The position numbers were made by a program, and so were the translations under genes. From Streptomyces sp. NBC_00190 (GTDB lineage: Bacteria > Actinomycetota > Actinomycetes > Streptomycetales > Streptomycetaceae), in NCBI RefSeq assembly GCF_036203305.1, contig NZ_CP108131.1, positions 1,178,001-1,242,000 of the forward strand: DNA of 64,000 nt. Direction: 5' to 3'. The notes under the pieces were generated by a model, which did no database searches, was not told the DNA's origin, and saw nothing but the letters and a program-made list of their open reading frames with translations. Of the stretch, positions 1 to 8,643 are shown one piece after another (position 1 is the first letter of the stretch; each line of letters opens with the position of its first letter).

Positions 1-284
1 GACCCGCCCACCGAACCGGCCGTGTGCACGCGCAGCATGGGCTTGCCGACGGCGCCGAGCGCGTCCGCCAGGTACAGCTCCGGCATCATCACGCCCTCGA
101 AGAAGTCGGGGGCCTTGCCGATGACGACCGCGTCGATGTCCGTCCAGCTCAGCCCGGCGTCCGCGAGGGCGCGCAGGGCGGCCTCCCGGACGAGGCCGGC
201 GATGGAGACGTCGTGCCGGGCGGCGACGTGCTTGGTCTGGCCGATGCCGACGACGGCTACGGGTTCCTTGCCCGACGTGCTCAT
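1..284 (-). CDS. SCP2-type thiolase / lipid-transfer protein, N-terminal part (cut by window edge)
   Basis: The gene reads leftward off the window, so only about 94 N-terminal residues are visible, beginning MSTSGKEPVAVVGIGQTKHV. The N-terminal AVVGIGQT strand and the later DIDAVVIGKAP stretch are typical of non-decarboxylating thiolases of the SCP2/lipid-transfer group, which act at the thiolytic or aldolytic step of acyl-CoA side-chain breakdown. Its ATG overlaps the TGA of the upstream thiolase by four bases (ATGA), so the two are translationally coupled. Two adjacent thiolases behind an OB-fold protein recall the mycobacterial ltp3/ltp4 arrangement in the cholesterol regulon. Family assignment is fairly sure; substrate is inferred from context. 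Confidence 0.8.
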   Translation of the reverse strand, partial: MSTSGKEPVAVVGIGQTKHVAARHDVSIAGLVREAALRALADAGLSWTDIDAVVIGKAPDFFEGVMMPELYLADALGAVGKPMLRVHTAGSVGG

Positions 285-1348
285 GCGGGGTCCCCTTCCA
301 GGACGGCGACCAGGTTCTGCTGGAGGCAGGGGCCGGAGGTGGCGTGCGCGACGGCGCGGTCGGACTCGCCGCGGTGGATGCGGGCGGCCGCCTCACCGAT
401 CCGGATCAGGCCCGCGGCCATGACCGGGTTGGCGGCGAGCGCACCGCCGGAGGGGTTGACGGCGACGCCGTCGCCGAGCCCGAGGACCTTGCGGAGCACG
501 ACCTCCTGCGAGGAGAACGGCGCGTGCAGTTCCGCCGTGTCCACCGGGGCGTCGAACACCCCGGCGCGCTCGGCGGCGGTCCGGGTGGACGGGGAGTCGG
601 TGAGGTCGCGCAGGCCCAGGCCGTGGGCCTCGATGCGGTGGTCGATGCCGGTGATCCAGGCGGGGCGCTCGCACAGCCGCCGGGCGGTGTCCCCGGCGGC
701 GAGGATCACGGCCGCCGCGCCGTCGCCGATGGGCGGGCAGTCGCCGGTGTGCAGCGGGCGGACCTGGTAGTCGCCCTGGGGCACCGGGCCCCTCAGCTGG
801 GCGTGCGGGTTGGCCTCGGCGGCGGCCCGGCTGCGGGCGCCGATGGCCGCCAAGGAGGGCTCGTCGGTCTCGCCCGCGTCGATCAGGGCCTGGGCCTGGA
901 GGGCGGCCAGGGCCACCGAGTCGGGCCAGAGCGGGGCGAGGTAGTACGGGTCGAGCTGCCGGGTCAGGACGTCCCGTACCGGCCCCGGCGAGGACTTGCC
1001 GTACGAGTAGACGAGCGCGGTGTCGGCCTCGCCGGTCTGGATCTTGACCCAGGCTTCGTAGAGGGCCCAGGCGCCGTCCATCTCGACGTGCGACTCGGAA
1101 ATCGGCGGCCAGGCCCCGACACCGTCGAGGGTCATGGTGAAGGAGAAGGCCCGGCCGGCCAGGTAGTCGCTGGAGCCGGAGCAGGTGAAGCCGATCTCGC
1201 CGGCCTTCAGGCCGGTCCGGGCCAGCACCTGGTGGAGGACCGGCATGACCATCTCGACTTCGCTGAGTTCGTCGGTGCGGCGCAGGTGGTCGCTCTGCGC
1301 GAAGGCGACGACGGCCACGTCGCGTGCGTGCCTGCTCGTCCTGGGCAT
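281..1348 (-). CDS. SCP2-type thiolase (Ltp4-like), 355 aa
   Basis: Full-length thiolase-fold protein of the lipid-transfer/SCP2 group. Visible landmarks are TCSGSSD near residue 60 (equivalent to the nucleophilic-Cys loop), GDGAAAVILA in the middle, NPSGGALAANP late in the protein, and a C-terminal SGPCLQQN segment. Length matches the about 350-residue actinobacterial Ltp4 group. The start ATG shares one base with the stop of the OB-fold gene (TGATG), and its own stop overlaps the next thiolase by four bases, so OB-fold and both thiolases form one transcript. Paired thiolase and DUF35/OB-fold subunits act as a complex in steroid side-chain thiolysis or aldol cleavage. A role in sterol or branched acyl-CoA degradation is inferred from this and the nearby KstR-like site. 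Confidence 0.85.
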   Translation of the reverse strand: MPRTSRHARDVAVVAFAQSDHLRRTDELSEVEMVMPVLHQVLARTGLKAGEIGFTCSGSSDYLAGRAFSFTMTLDGVGAWPPISESHVEMDGAWALYEAWVKIQTGEADTALVYSYGKSSPGPVRDVLTRQLDPYYLAPLWPDSVALAALQAQALIDAGETDEPSLAAIGARSRAAAEANPHAQLRGPVPQGDYQVRPLHTGDCPPIGDGAAAVILAAGDTARRLCERPAWITGIDHRIEAHGLGLRDLTDSPSTRTAAERAGVFDAPVDTAELHAPFSSQEVVLRKVLGLGDGVAVNPSGGALAANPVMAAGLIRIGEAAARIHRGESDRAVAHATSGPCLQQNLVAVLEGDPA

Positions 1349-2310
1349 CAGATGAGCTCCTTGTACGCGTCGTAGTCCGCGTCCGGCTCGCCGGTGGGGC
1401 GGTAGTGGTCGGGGTAGCGGCCGCCTTCGGTCCACACGGGTTCGACGCGCAGGCCCATGCGGACCTGGTCGTACGGGATGCCGCCGATCCGGCCGTGGAG
1501 GGCGAGGCCGGCGCCGTCGAGGGCGATGTGGGCGTAGACGTAGGGGACTTCGATGTCGAGGCCGCGGGCCTTGATGTTGACGATGCAGTACGTGGTGACG
1601 GTGCCGGCCGGTCCGACCTCGACCTGGTCGGTGGTGGCGACCCCGCAGGTGGGGCAGGCCCCGCGCGGCGGGACGTACACCTTGTGGCAGGAGGGGCAGC
1701 GCTCGCCGATGGTCTTCTGCTCGGAGAGGCCGCTGATGTAGGCGGTCTGGGCGCGGCCGGGGCTGTACGTGTAGTCCAGGCGGGCCGGGGCGACGATGCC
1801 GGTGACGGGCTCCGCGAAGACCCCGGCGTGCGGGGCGGCTCCAGGGCCGGCGGGGCCCTCGTACGGCTCGAAGCAGGCGATGTCGGTGATCGCCCCGGTG
1901 CGCTCGGCGGCCCACCGCACGCGCACCCGCATCCCGGTGCGCACGGATTCGGGACCGGGGGCGTCGAGGGCGTGCAGGAGGGCGGTGTCGGCGCCGTCGA
2001 GCGTGACCAGGACCCAGGCGAACGGCGTGTCGAGGGGCTGGTTCGGGCGGGGCAGGCCGTTCCAGGCCCAGGTGGTGACGGTGCCGGTGGCGCCGACCTC
2101 GACGAGTTCGCGGATCTCCTCGGCGGTGCGGGGGTCGTACTCGACGGGCGGCACCATTACGGTCCCGTCGGAGGTCTTCACGCCGAGCACGAGCCCTTCG
2201 CGCAACCCGGTGAGGAACGCGGACTGCACGGGCCCGAGGGACCGGGTGAAGGGGAACTCGACGACGAGCGGCGCACGGAGCACGTCGGGCGAGGGCACGG
2301 TGGCTGTCAC
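1348..2310 (-). CDS. Zn-ribbon/OB-fold (DUF35) thiolase partner, 320 aa
   Basis: The GTG start follows GGAGAG at good spacing. The protein contains a four-cysteine zinc ribbon, CPSCHKVYVPPRGACPTC, in its second half, followed by an OB-fold ending GLRVEPVWTEGG. The first half resembles a second OB-like module without the cysteines, giving about twice the length of a single DUF35 protein. Such proteins are non-catalytic partners of SCP2-type thiolases or aldolases and help bind the acyl-CoA. The 320-residue size and position immediately before a roughly 355-residue thiolase resemble mycobacterial Rv3521-Rv3522. It is separated from the upstream crotonase by a repeat-rich 209-bp gap. Confidence 0.82.
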   Translation of the reverse strand: MTATVPSPDVLRAPLVVEFPFTRSLGPVQSAFLTGLREGLVLGVKTSDGTVMVPPVEYDPRTAEEIRELVEVGATGTVTTWAWNGLPRPNQPLDTPFAWVLVTLDGADTALLHALDAPGPESVRTGMRVRVRWAAERTGAITDIACFEPYEGPAGPGAAPHAGVFAEPVTGIVAPARLDYTYSPGRAQTAYISGLSEQKTIGERCPSCHKVYVPPRGACPTCGVATTDQVEVGPAGTVTTYCIVNIKARGLDIEVPYVYAHIALDGAGLALHGRIGGIPYDQVRMGLRVEPVWTEGGRYPDHYRPTGEPDADYDAYKELI

Positions 2311-2355
2311 GGGTGGCTCTCCGATTCTCGTAGCTGTGGGGGGAGTTTGAGACGG

Positions 2356-2463
2356 GTGGCGGAGCCCGACATCCGGTCCCGCCGTCGTTTGAGGCGCGGG
2401 GTCTGGGGCGGAGCCCCCAAACCGGCCCCGCCGGCGTTTGAGGCGGGGCCGGATCGGAGCCCC
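2356..2463. repeat. Degenerate GTTTGAGGCG repeats with GC-rich hairpin
   Basis: Two clear copies and one partial copy of a unit running from GTTTGAGGCG to CGGAGCCCC lie head to tail at 2381-2417 and 2430-2463, with a decayed one from 2356. The last copy forms an 11-bp perfect stem (2422-2432 with 2442-2452) around a 9-nt loop. It lies between two leftward genes, so it may act as a transcript-processing or attenuating hairpin. The GTTTGAGGCG repeat type is common between streptomycete genes. Confidence 0.6.
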
Positions 2464-2519
2464 GGCAGCGGCGCCGCACCCGGACTTCCCTGGCCCGCCC
2501 GGCGACGGGCCCGGCGGGC

Positions 2520-3320
2520 CTACTCCCGGCGGTACACCGCGGGCCTCTTCTCGGCGAAGGCCCGCGCCCCCTCCTTGGCATCCGCCGTGTCGAAGACCGG
2601 CCAGCCCCGCAGGAGTTCGGACGCCAGCCCCTCCCGCTCCGTCAGCTCGGCGGTCTCGTAGACCGACGCCTTGACCGCCTCGACGGCCAAGGGCCCGCAC
2701 GCGTTGACCTGCTCCGCGATCTCCAGCGCCGCCTCCAGCGCCGTACCGTCCGGCACCACCCGCCCGACCAGCCCGATCCGCGCCGCCTCCGCGGCGGAGT
2801 ACGGACGCCCGGTCAGCAGCATCTCCAGGGCGTGCGTACGCGGGATCTGACGCGGCAGCCGGACCGTCGAGCCGCCGATCGGGAAGAGCCCCCGCTTGAC
2901 CTCGAAGAGCCCGAAGGTGGCCCCCTCCCCCGCCACCCGGATGTCCGTGCCCTGGAGGATCTCGGTCCCGCCGGCCACGCAGTAGCCCTCCACCGCCGCG
3001 ATCAAGGGCTTGCGCGGCCGGTGGTGGCGGAGCATGGCCTTCCAGTGCAGGTCGGGGTCGGCCTTCAGCCGGTCCCGGTACTGGTCGCCCGCCATCCCCT
3101 TCCCTGCCAGCGCCTTGAGGTCCATGCCGGCGCAGAAGTCCCCGCCCGCGCCGGTCAGCACCACGGAGCGGATCGCGTCGTCGGCGTCCGCCTCCAGCCA
3201 CCCGTCGTACAGCCCCACCAGCAGCGGCAGCGAGAGCGCGTTCTTCGCCTCGGGCCTGTTCATGGTGAGCACCAGCGTGGCGCCGTGCCGTTGCACGGTC
3301 AGGTGTTCCGTCCCACCCAT
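2520..3320 (-). CDS. Enoyl-CoA hydratase (EchA19-like crotonase), 266 aa
   Basis: Crotonase fold adding water to trans-2-enoyl-CoA. Oxyanion-hole loops are visible as NRPEAKNAL near residue 20 and GGDFCAGMDL near residue 65. Both catalytic acidic positions are kept: the Glu in AGGTEIL and the Glu in FGLFEVKRG, so hydratase activity is expected. It is divergent from a FadD19-like ligase across a 165-bp promoter carrying a KstR-type site, the same arrangement as echA19/fadD19 in Mycobacterium tuberculosis. I infer a role in sterol or branched side-chain beta-oxidation. Family confident, substrate moderate. Confidence 0.88.
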   Translation of the reverse strand: MGGTEHLTVQRHGATLVLTMNRPEAKNALSLPLLVGLYDGWLEADADDAIRSVVLTGAGGDFCAGMDLKALAGKGMAGDQYRDRLKADPDLHWKAMLRHHRPRKPLIAAVEGYCVAGGTEILQGTDIRVAGEGATFGLFEVKRGLFPIGGSTVRLPRQIPRTHALEMLLTGRPYSAAEAARIGLVGRVVPDGTALEAALEIAEQVNACGPLAVEAVKASVYETAELTEREGLASELLRGWPVFDTADAKEGARAFAEKRPAVYRRE

Positions 3321-3343
3321 TGCCGTCCTCCCGTCTCAAGACC

Positions 3344-3357
3344 TAGAACAGGTTGCA
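3344..3357. promoter_or_regulatory. KstR-type operator in divergent promoter
   Basis: TAGAACAGGTTGCA fits the 14-bp KstR consensus TnnAACnnGTTnnA at all fixed positions. KstR is the TetR-family repressor of cholesterol catabolism in mycobacteria and rhodococci. The site lies 24 bp upstream of the crotonase start and 129 bp before the ligase start, so it could control both directions. A second full match occurs at 39013-39026. Confidence 0.6.
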
Positions 3358-3384
3358 GTAGGGGCGGGTGCAGTTCAATAGTTT

Positions 3385-3401
3385 TCTGACACACAGTCAG
3401 A
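3385..3401. promoter_or_regulatory. Palindromic operator TCTGAC-n5-GTCAGA
   Basis: TCTGACACACAGTCAGA is an inverted repeat with 6-bp arms and a 5-nt spacer, preceded by TTT. A closely similar sequence in the same T-rich setting lies at 21415-21431 before the nitronate-monooxygenase/ligase pair. Size and symmetry fit a TetR-type regulator. It lies 84 bp upstream of the ligase start. Confidence 0.55.
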
Positions 3402-3485
3402 TTTCTTGGGCGGCTCCCTTCCCACTTGCCCTCGGCGGCGCTGTAATGACCGCCCGAGCAGACAGCCATGGGGTCAGGAGGAACG

Positions 3486-5117
3486 GTGGAGTACAACCTT
3501 GCCGACCTGTTCGAGTCGGTGGTGGACGTGGTTCCGGACCGCGAGGCCCTCGTCTACGTGGACCACCCGGGGACCGGCGCCGAGCGCCGCCTCACGTACG
3601 CGGAGCTGGACTCGGCGGCGAACCGGATCGCGCACCACCTGCTGGCCAGCGGCTTGACGGCCGGCGAGCACCTGGGCCTGCACCTCTACAACGGGATCGA
3701 GTACCTCCAGACCGTCCTGGCCTGCCTGAAGGCCCGGCTGGTCCCGGTGAACGTCAACTACCGGTACGTGGAGGAGGAACTGGTCTACCTCTACAACGAC
3801 GCCGACCTCGCCGCGCTGGTCTTCGAGGGCGAGTTCACCGAGCGGGTCGCGGCCGCGCTGCCGCAGACGACGAAGCTCCGGCACCTGATCCGGGTCGGCG
3901 ACGCTCCCGAGGGGGCCCCGGAGCCTTCGATCGCGCCGGTCGCGTACGCGGACGCCGAGGCGGCCGGCTCGCCCGGGCGCGGTTTCCCGCCCCGCAGCGC
4001 CGACGACCTGTTCATCATCTACACCGGCGGTACGACCGGCATGCCCAAGGGCGTCATGTGGCGGGCGGAGGACCTCTTCTTCGCCGGGCTGTTCGGCGGC
4101 GAGCCGTCGGGCGAGCCGGTGAAGCGGCCCGAGGAGCTGGCCGAGCGGGTCGCGGCGCGCGGCGCCGGGCTGACCTTCTTCCCCGCTCCCCCGCTGATGC
4201 ACGGGACGTCCACGCTGACCTCGTTCATCGCCTTCAACTACGGGCAGCGGGTGGTCATCCACCGCAAGTACGCGCCCGAGGAGGTGCTCCGTACGATCGA
4301 GAAGGAGAAGGTCTCCAGCGTGTCGCTGGTGGGCGACGCGATGCTGCGGCCCCTCATCGACGCGCTGAACGGCCCGCTCAAGGGGACCGACCTGTCCTCG
4401 CTGTTCAGCGTCTCCTCATCCGGCGCGATCATGTCTGAGACGGTGCGCGCGGAGTTCCAGCGGCTGGTTCCGAACGTGCTGCTCCTGAACAACTTCGGGT
4501 CCTCGGAGTCCGGATCCAACGGACGGGCGACGAACGACTCCAGCCCGGAGAAGGGCTTCCGCCTGGAGGTCAACGACCGTACGCAGGTGGTGGACCCGGT
4601 GACGCACGAGCCCGTGCCCGTGGGCGAACCGGGCCGTCTCGCGCAGCGCGGCCACGTCCCGCTCGGCTACTACAACGACCCGGCGAAGACCGCCGAGACC
4701 TTCTTCCAGAAGGGCACGGAGCGCTGGGTGCTGCTCGGCGACATGGCCACGGTGGACGAGCAGGGCATCGTCACCGTCCTCGGGCGCGGCTCGCAGTGCA
4801 TCAACACGGGCGGCGAGAAGGTCTACCCGGAGGAGGTCGAGCAGGCGCTGAAGTCGCACCCGGACGTGTACGACGCCCTGGTCGCGGGCGTCCCGGATCC
4901 GACCTGGGGCAGCCACGTGGCCGCGGTGGTGCAGATCCGGGCGGGCGCGCCGGAGCCGACCCTGGACGAGATCCAGAGCCACTGCCGCACCCGGCTCGCG
5001 GGCTACAAGATCCCGCGCCAGCTGGTCATCACCCCCGCCATCCAGCGCTCCCCGAGCGGCAAGGCGGACTACCGCTGGGCCAAGACGGTCGCGACCCGGG
5101 CGGACACGGCCGGCTAG
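3486..5117 (+). CDS. Acyl-CoA synthetase, FadD19-like, 543 aa
   Basis: ANL-superfamily ligase that adenylates a carboxylic acid and transfers it to CoA. The phosphate-binding motif YTGGTTGMPKG is at residues 179-189, a GSSESGSNG adenine-binding stretch follows, and the hinge/C-terminal region has GDMATVDEQG, GRGSQCINTGGEKVYPEEVE and the catalytic lysine in RSPSGKADYRW. I chose GTG at 3486 because AGGAGG ends four bases before it; an in-frame ATG at 3468 lies upstream of that ribosome site. The opening VEYNLADLFESVVDVVPDR resembles mycobacterial FadD19, a sterol side-chain CoA ligase. It is divergent from the EchA19-like crotonase and controlled from a promoter with two operators. Confidence 0.88.
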   Translation: MEYNLADLFESVVDVVPDREALVYVDHPGTGAERRLTYAELDSAANRIAHHLLASGLTAGEHLGLHLYNGIEYLQTVLACLKARLVPVNVNYRYVEEELVYLYNDADLAALVFEGEFTERVAAALPQTTKLRHLIRVGDAPEGAPEPSIAPVAYADAEAAGSPGRGFPPRSADDLFIIYTGGTTGMPKGVMWRAEDLFFAGLFGGEPSGEPVKRPEELAERVAARGAGLTFFPAPPLMHGTSTLTSFIAFNYGQRVVIHRKYAPEEVLRTIEKEKVSSVSLVGDAMLRPLIDALNGPLKGTDLSSLFSVSSSGAIMSETVRAEFQRLVPNVLLLNNFGSSESGSNGRATNDSSPEKGFRLEVNDRTQVVDPVTHEPVPVGEPGRLAQRGHVPLGYYNDPAKTAETFFQKGTERWVLLGDMATVDEQGIVTVLGRGSQCINTGGEKVYPEEVEQALKSHPDVYDALVAGVPDPTWGSHVAAVVQIRAGAPEPTLDEIQSHCRTRLAGYKIPRQLVITPAIQRSPSGKADYRWAKTVATRADTAG

Positions 5118-5123
5118 CTAGGG

Positions 5124-5178
5124 CGTGTCGTCACCTTCCCGTCGTCGCCCGAAGGGCGGCCCCGAGTGTGACGACAGG
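5124..5178. terminator. Inverted-repeat terminator-like structure
   Basis: TGTCGTCAC (5126-5134) and GTGACGACA (5168-5176) are perfect 9-bp inverted arms enclosing a smaller CGCCC-gaa-GGGCG hairpin. It follows the ligase stop directly and is probably its terminator. The rest of the gap up to 5392 shows nothing further that I can support. Confidence 0.5.
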
Positions 5179-5392
5179 CCCTGGGGCCTGTTGAGACGTC
5201 GGTGACCTGGCCGGTTGGCCGCCCTGGGGAAGGTACGGGCGGCCGACCGGACGGCCCGGGCCACGGGGTTGCGACCCGCTCCGGGTGCGCGCGAACGCGC
5301 CACCCGGTAGCGTCGGAATCGTGCGTTCCGCCCAACCGCTGGGCCCTGGCCCGGCAGGGCCGCCGCCGATGTCGGCACAGGAACGAGACCAC

Positions 5393-6946
5393 ATGCCAAA
5401 GCACAGCATCCGCGCGGTGACTGCCGCGGCCGCTCTGGTCTGCCTGACGGGATTCGGCCCCTCACCCGGCGGCGGCGCGTCACCCCCCGCCCAGCCCGCC
5501 GGGCCCAGCCAGGCAGCCCCGTCCCGGTTCGTGCCCGGACCCTGCCCGAAGCCGCCCGAGCCCATCGAAGCGCTGAGCGGCGCACGGTGCGGCTTCCTGG
5601 AGGTCCCCGAGAACCGCTCCCGCCCCGGCGGCCGGACCATCAAGCTGGCCGTCGCGGTGATTCCGGCCGTCACCCCCGCCAAGCCCGCACAGGACCCCGT
5701 GGTGTTCATGGCGGGCGGCCCCGGTGCCGACACGTTCGACGACATCCCGTTCCTGGTCGGCTCCGGCCTGAACAAGGACCGCGACCTGATCATCATGGCC
5801 CAGCGCGGCAACCTCTACGACCGGCCGAACCTCGCCTGCCCGGAGATCGACCGGTTCAACGCGCGGGCCGTGGGCCTCGGCTACGACTCGCAGCAGGCGG
5901 AACAGCTCATGGTGAAGGCGGTCAAGGACTGCCGCAGCCGCCTGACGGCCGAGGGCATCGACCTGAGCGCCTACAACACCACCGAGAACGCCGCCGACTT
6001 CGCCGACCTGCGCAAGGCGCTGGGCATTCCCCGGTGGAACGTCTACGGCTACTCCTACGGCAGCAACCTGGCCCTCACGTACCTGCGCCTGCACCCCGAG
6101 GGCATCCGCGCGTTCGCGATCGACTCGATCACGCCTCCCCAGCACGTGACCCTTCCGTGGACATGGGCCAGCACCGCTGAGGGGATCGACAACATCCTCG
6201 AGGCGTGCGCGGCCGAGCCCGCCTGCAAGGACCGTTACCCGGACGTCCGCCGTACTCTGACCGAACAGGTGCGCAAGCTGGAAGCACACCCCCTGACGCT
6301 GAACGTCGCGCCGCCCGGCGGAGGGAAGCCGGTCAAGGTCGTCCTCGACGGCGGCGCGCTCCTGAACCTGATCGTCGCCTTCACGCCCAGGCCCGAGGAC
6401 CTTCCGGCGGCGCTCGACGAGCTCAGCAACGGAAACCCGCAGCGCTTCGCGCAGGCCCGCGCGGCCGGCTCGGTCCAGAAGGTCGGCATGTTCGCGCACG
6501 GCCTGACGGAGTCGGTGGTGTGCGGTGAATGGGCGCCGGGGTACTCGGAGACCGACGTGCTGAAGGCGGGGCGCAAGACCTACCCCGGGTGGCCGGACAC
6601 GGTCCTGGCCCAGGTGCCGCAGCTTCCCTTCCAGTACCCGGCGTGCCGCATCTGGAACGTTCCGGACCGCGCGGCCGCCCAGCGGTTGCCCACGGTCAGC
6701 TCGGTGCCGGCGCTCGTCATCTCCGGCACGTTCGACGTGAAGACGGGGGCGAGTTGGGCGAAGGACGTGGCCCGCAACCTGTCCCGCTCGACCTCCGTGC
6801 TGGTCCCCGGAATCGGCCACTGGGTGGTCCCGCAGTCGCCGTGCGCGCAGAGCGTGCTGGCCTCGTTCTTCGCTCGCCCGACCGCGCCCGACACCGCTTG
6901 CGTGGACGGGCTCAAGCCCAAACCGTTCACGATCATCCCGAAATGA
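5393..6946 (+). CDS. Secreted alpha/beta-hydrolase, tripeptidyl-aminopeptidase-like, 517 aa
   Basis: Begins MPKHSIRAVTAAAALVCLTGF, a short basic stretch plus hydrophobic segment fitting a Sec signal peptide; no proper lipobox is present. An alpha/beta-hydrolase domain carries the HGGP-like oxyanion segment MAGGPGADT and the nucleophile elbow GYSYG with Ser221. The C-terminal part (PALVISGTFDVKTG, then GIGHWVVPQSPCAQS) fits the TAP-like C-terminal domain, giving Asp and His of the triad. Such enzymes cleave N-terminal peptides or act as prolyl-type aminopeptidases outside the cell. An upstream in-frame ATG at 5369 is less likely because the hydrophobic signal would then be preceded by acidic residues. 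The following gene is a paralogue. Confidence 0.85.
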   Translation: MPKHSIRAVTAAAALVCLTGFGPSPGGGASPPAQPAGPSQAAPSRFVPGPCPKPPEPIEALSGARCGFLEVPENRSRPGGRTIKLAVAVIPAVTPAKPAQDPVVFMAGGPGADTFDDIPFLVGSGLNKDRDLIIMAQRGNLYDRPNLACPEIDRFNARAVGLGYDSQQAEQLMVKAVKDCRSRLTAEGIDLSAYNTTENAADFADLRKALGIPRWNVYGYSYGSNLALTYLRLHPEGIRAFAIDSITPPQHVTLPWTWASTAEGIDNILEACAAEPACKDRYPDVRRTLTEQVRKLEAHPLTLNVAPPGGGKPVKVVLDGGALLNLIVAFTPRPEDLPAALDELSNGNPQRFAQARAAGSVQKVGMFAHGLTESVVCGEWAPGYSETDVLKAGRKTYPGWPDTVLAQVPQLPFQYPACRIWNVPDRAAAQRLPTVSSVPALVISGTFDVKTGASWAKDVARNLSRSTSVLVPGIGHWVVPQSPCAQSVLASFFARPTAPDTACVDGLKPKPFTIIPK

Positions 6947-6958
6947 CCGGGAGGGCAG

Positions 6959-8569
6959 ATGACACGCCACCAAGCGCCCAGTCGTCGCCGCACCGCACGA
7001 CGACTCCGGGCCACGTCGGCCGGTATGGCGACCGGTCTCCTGGTCACCGGCCTGCTCGCAGCGTCGGCTCAGGCGCAGTCCCGCACCGGCACCACCCCCA
7101 CTCCCGGGGCGCCGATCGGCACGACCGCCCGGACGGTGGGCGACGCGAGCTACGAACCGGGCCCCTGCCCCAAGACACCGGAACCGATCAAGGCCCTCGA
7201 AGGGGCCCGCTGCGGAACGCTCACCGTGCCCGAGAACCGCGCCAAGCCGAACGGTCGAACGATCGAACTCGGTGTCGCGATCGTGCCCGCGGCCGCCGAC
7301 AAGCCGAAACCCGACCCGATCGTCTGGCTCGCGGGCGGACCCGGGGACGACGCCGTGGGCGAGGCGAAGATGGCGGTCGACGGCGGCCTGAACCGCGACC
7401 GTGACGTGATCCTCATGTCCCAGCGCGGCACGTACTCGGCCGACCCGAATCTCCTGTGCCCCAACATCGACGAGTTCAACGCACGCTCGGTCGGCCTCGT
7501 CTACGACGCCCCATCCACCGGGCGCCTGCACGTCGAGGCCACGAAGGCCTGCCGCGACAAGCTGGCGGCCCGCGGGATCGACCTCAGCGCCTACAACGAC
7601 ACCGAGAGCGCCGCCGACTACGAGGACCTGCGCAAGGCGCTGGGCCTGGCACAGTGGAACCTGTACGGCATCTCCTACGGCACCCACCTGGCGCTGGCCT
7701 ACATGCGCCTGCACCCCGAGGGGCTCCGCTCGGTGGGCATCGACGGCATCCTGCCGCCGTCCAAGGCCGGCTCGGCGGCGACCTGGAGCAGCGCCCGGCA
7801 GGGCTTCGACGGCCTGTTCAAAGCCTGCGCGGACCAGCCGGCGTGCAACAGGCGCTATCCGAACCTGTCGGCCACCTTCGACAAGCTCGTCCGCGACCTC
7901 GAAGCCCATCCGGTCACCACCACCGTCACGCTCCCCGGCAGCGACAAGCCGGTGAAGGTCGTACTGGACGGCGGAGCCCTGGTGAGCTGGATGACCTCGG
8001 CCACCCACGTGGCACCCCAGGTGCCCGCCGCGCTCGACGAACTGGCCCACGGCAAGCCGCAGCGGATCGCCCAGCAGTACGCGGGCGGCAAGCTCAGCCC
8101 CCAGGCCATGGGAAGGGTCGCGCACGGTCTCGTCTACGGCGTCTTCTGCAGCGCGTGGACGCCGTACGAGAGCCGGGATGCCGCGCTCCGGGGCGGACAG
8201 GAGACCTTCCCGACCTTCCCCCGCTCCGTACAGGCCCAGGCCCCGCAGCTCGCCTTCCTCCACCCGGACTGCGACGCCTGGAACGTCCCCGCGGCGGCGC
8301 CCTCGATCCGGGACGTCACGCGCGGCGACATCCCCACCCTCGCCCTGTCGGGCGGCTTCGACTCCCAGACCGGGGCCGACAACGGGCCGTACGTGGCCCG
8401 CACGCTGCCCAAGGCCAAGGTCGTCACGGTCCCCTACGAGCCGCACGTGGTGTTCGCCACCTCGAAGTGCGCCCAGGAGATCGCCGTCTCCTTCTTCGAC
8501 GACCCGTCCGCGCCGAAGACCGGATGCCTGAAGAGCCTTAAGCCGCCCGAGTTCGAGATCGGGCCCTGA
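6959..8569 (+). CDS. Secreted alpha/beta-hydrolase, TAP-like, tandem paralogue, 536 aa
   Basis: Strong GGAGGG ribosome site before ATG. An arginine-rich N-terminus and hydrophobic segment end near ASAQAQ, suggesting signal cleavage. Conserved parts line up with the preceding gene: GPCPKTPEPI, LAGGPGDDA, MSQRGTY, nucleophile elbow GISYGT with Ser239, and the C-terminal LSGGFDSQTGADN and PHVVFATSKCAQ segments. The 12-bp gap from the preceding gene implies co-transcription, and the pair clearly arose by tandem duplication followed by substantial divergence. Peptidase activity is inferred from the family; substrate unknown. Confidence 0.86.
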   Translation: MTRHQAPSRRRTARRLRATSAGMATGLLVTGLLAASAQAQSRTGTTPTPGAPIGTTARTVGDASYEPGPCPKTPEPIKALEGARCGTLTVPENRAKPNGRTIELGVAIVPAAADKPKPDPIVWLAGGPGDDAVGEAKMAVDGGLNRDRDVILMSQRGTYSADPNLLCPNIDEFNARSVGLVYDAPSTGRLHVEATKACRDKLAARGIDLSAYNDTESAADYEDLRKALGLAQWNLYGISYGTHLALAYMRLHPEGLRSVGIDGILPPSKAGSAATWSSARQGFDGLFKACADQPACNRRYPNLSATFDKLVRDLEAHPVTTTVTLPGSDKPVKVVLDGGALVSWMTSATHVAPQVPAALDELAHGKPQRIAQQYAGGKLSPQAMGRVAHGLVYGVFCSAWTPYESRDAALRGGQETFPTFPRSVQAQAPQLAFLHPDCDAWNVPAAAPSIRDVTRGDIPTLALSGGFDSQTGADNGPYVARTLPKAKVVTVPYEPHVVFATSKCAQEIAVSFFDDPSAPKTGCLKSLKPPEFEIGP

Positions 8570-8626
8570 AACCGCTCGCGGTCCGCTCCGCCGGCCCTCG
8601 GGCGCCGGGCGGGGCCCGGTCAGGCC

Positions 8627-8643
8627 CCCCGGGTGTCCCGGGG
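8627..8643. terminator. Hairpin between convergent genes
   Basis: CCCCGGG-TGT-CCCGGGG is a perfect 7-bp stem with a 3-nt loop located directly before the stop of the leftward hydrolase. It is placed to end transcription from both sides. Confidence 0.55.

Noticed and set aside
281..2581. A 766-residue leftward open frame covering thiolase and OB-fold genes
   Set aside because: Its N-terminal half is an Arg/Pro-rich antisense-type translation; the OB-fold gene lies in another frame with a clear ribosome site, so this is a high-GC artefact joined to the real thiolase.
5124..5178. Inverted TGTCGTCAC arms considered as ends of a mobile element
   Set aside because: Only 9 bp, 33 bp apart, directly after a stop codon and nested with a hairpin; a terminator explains it better.
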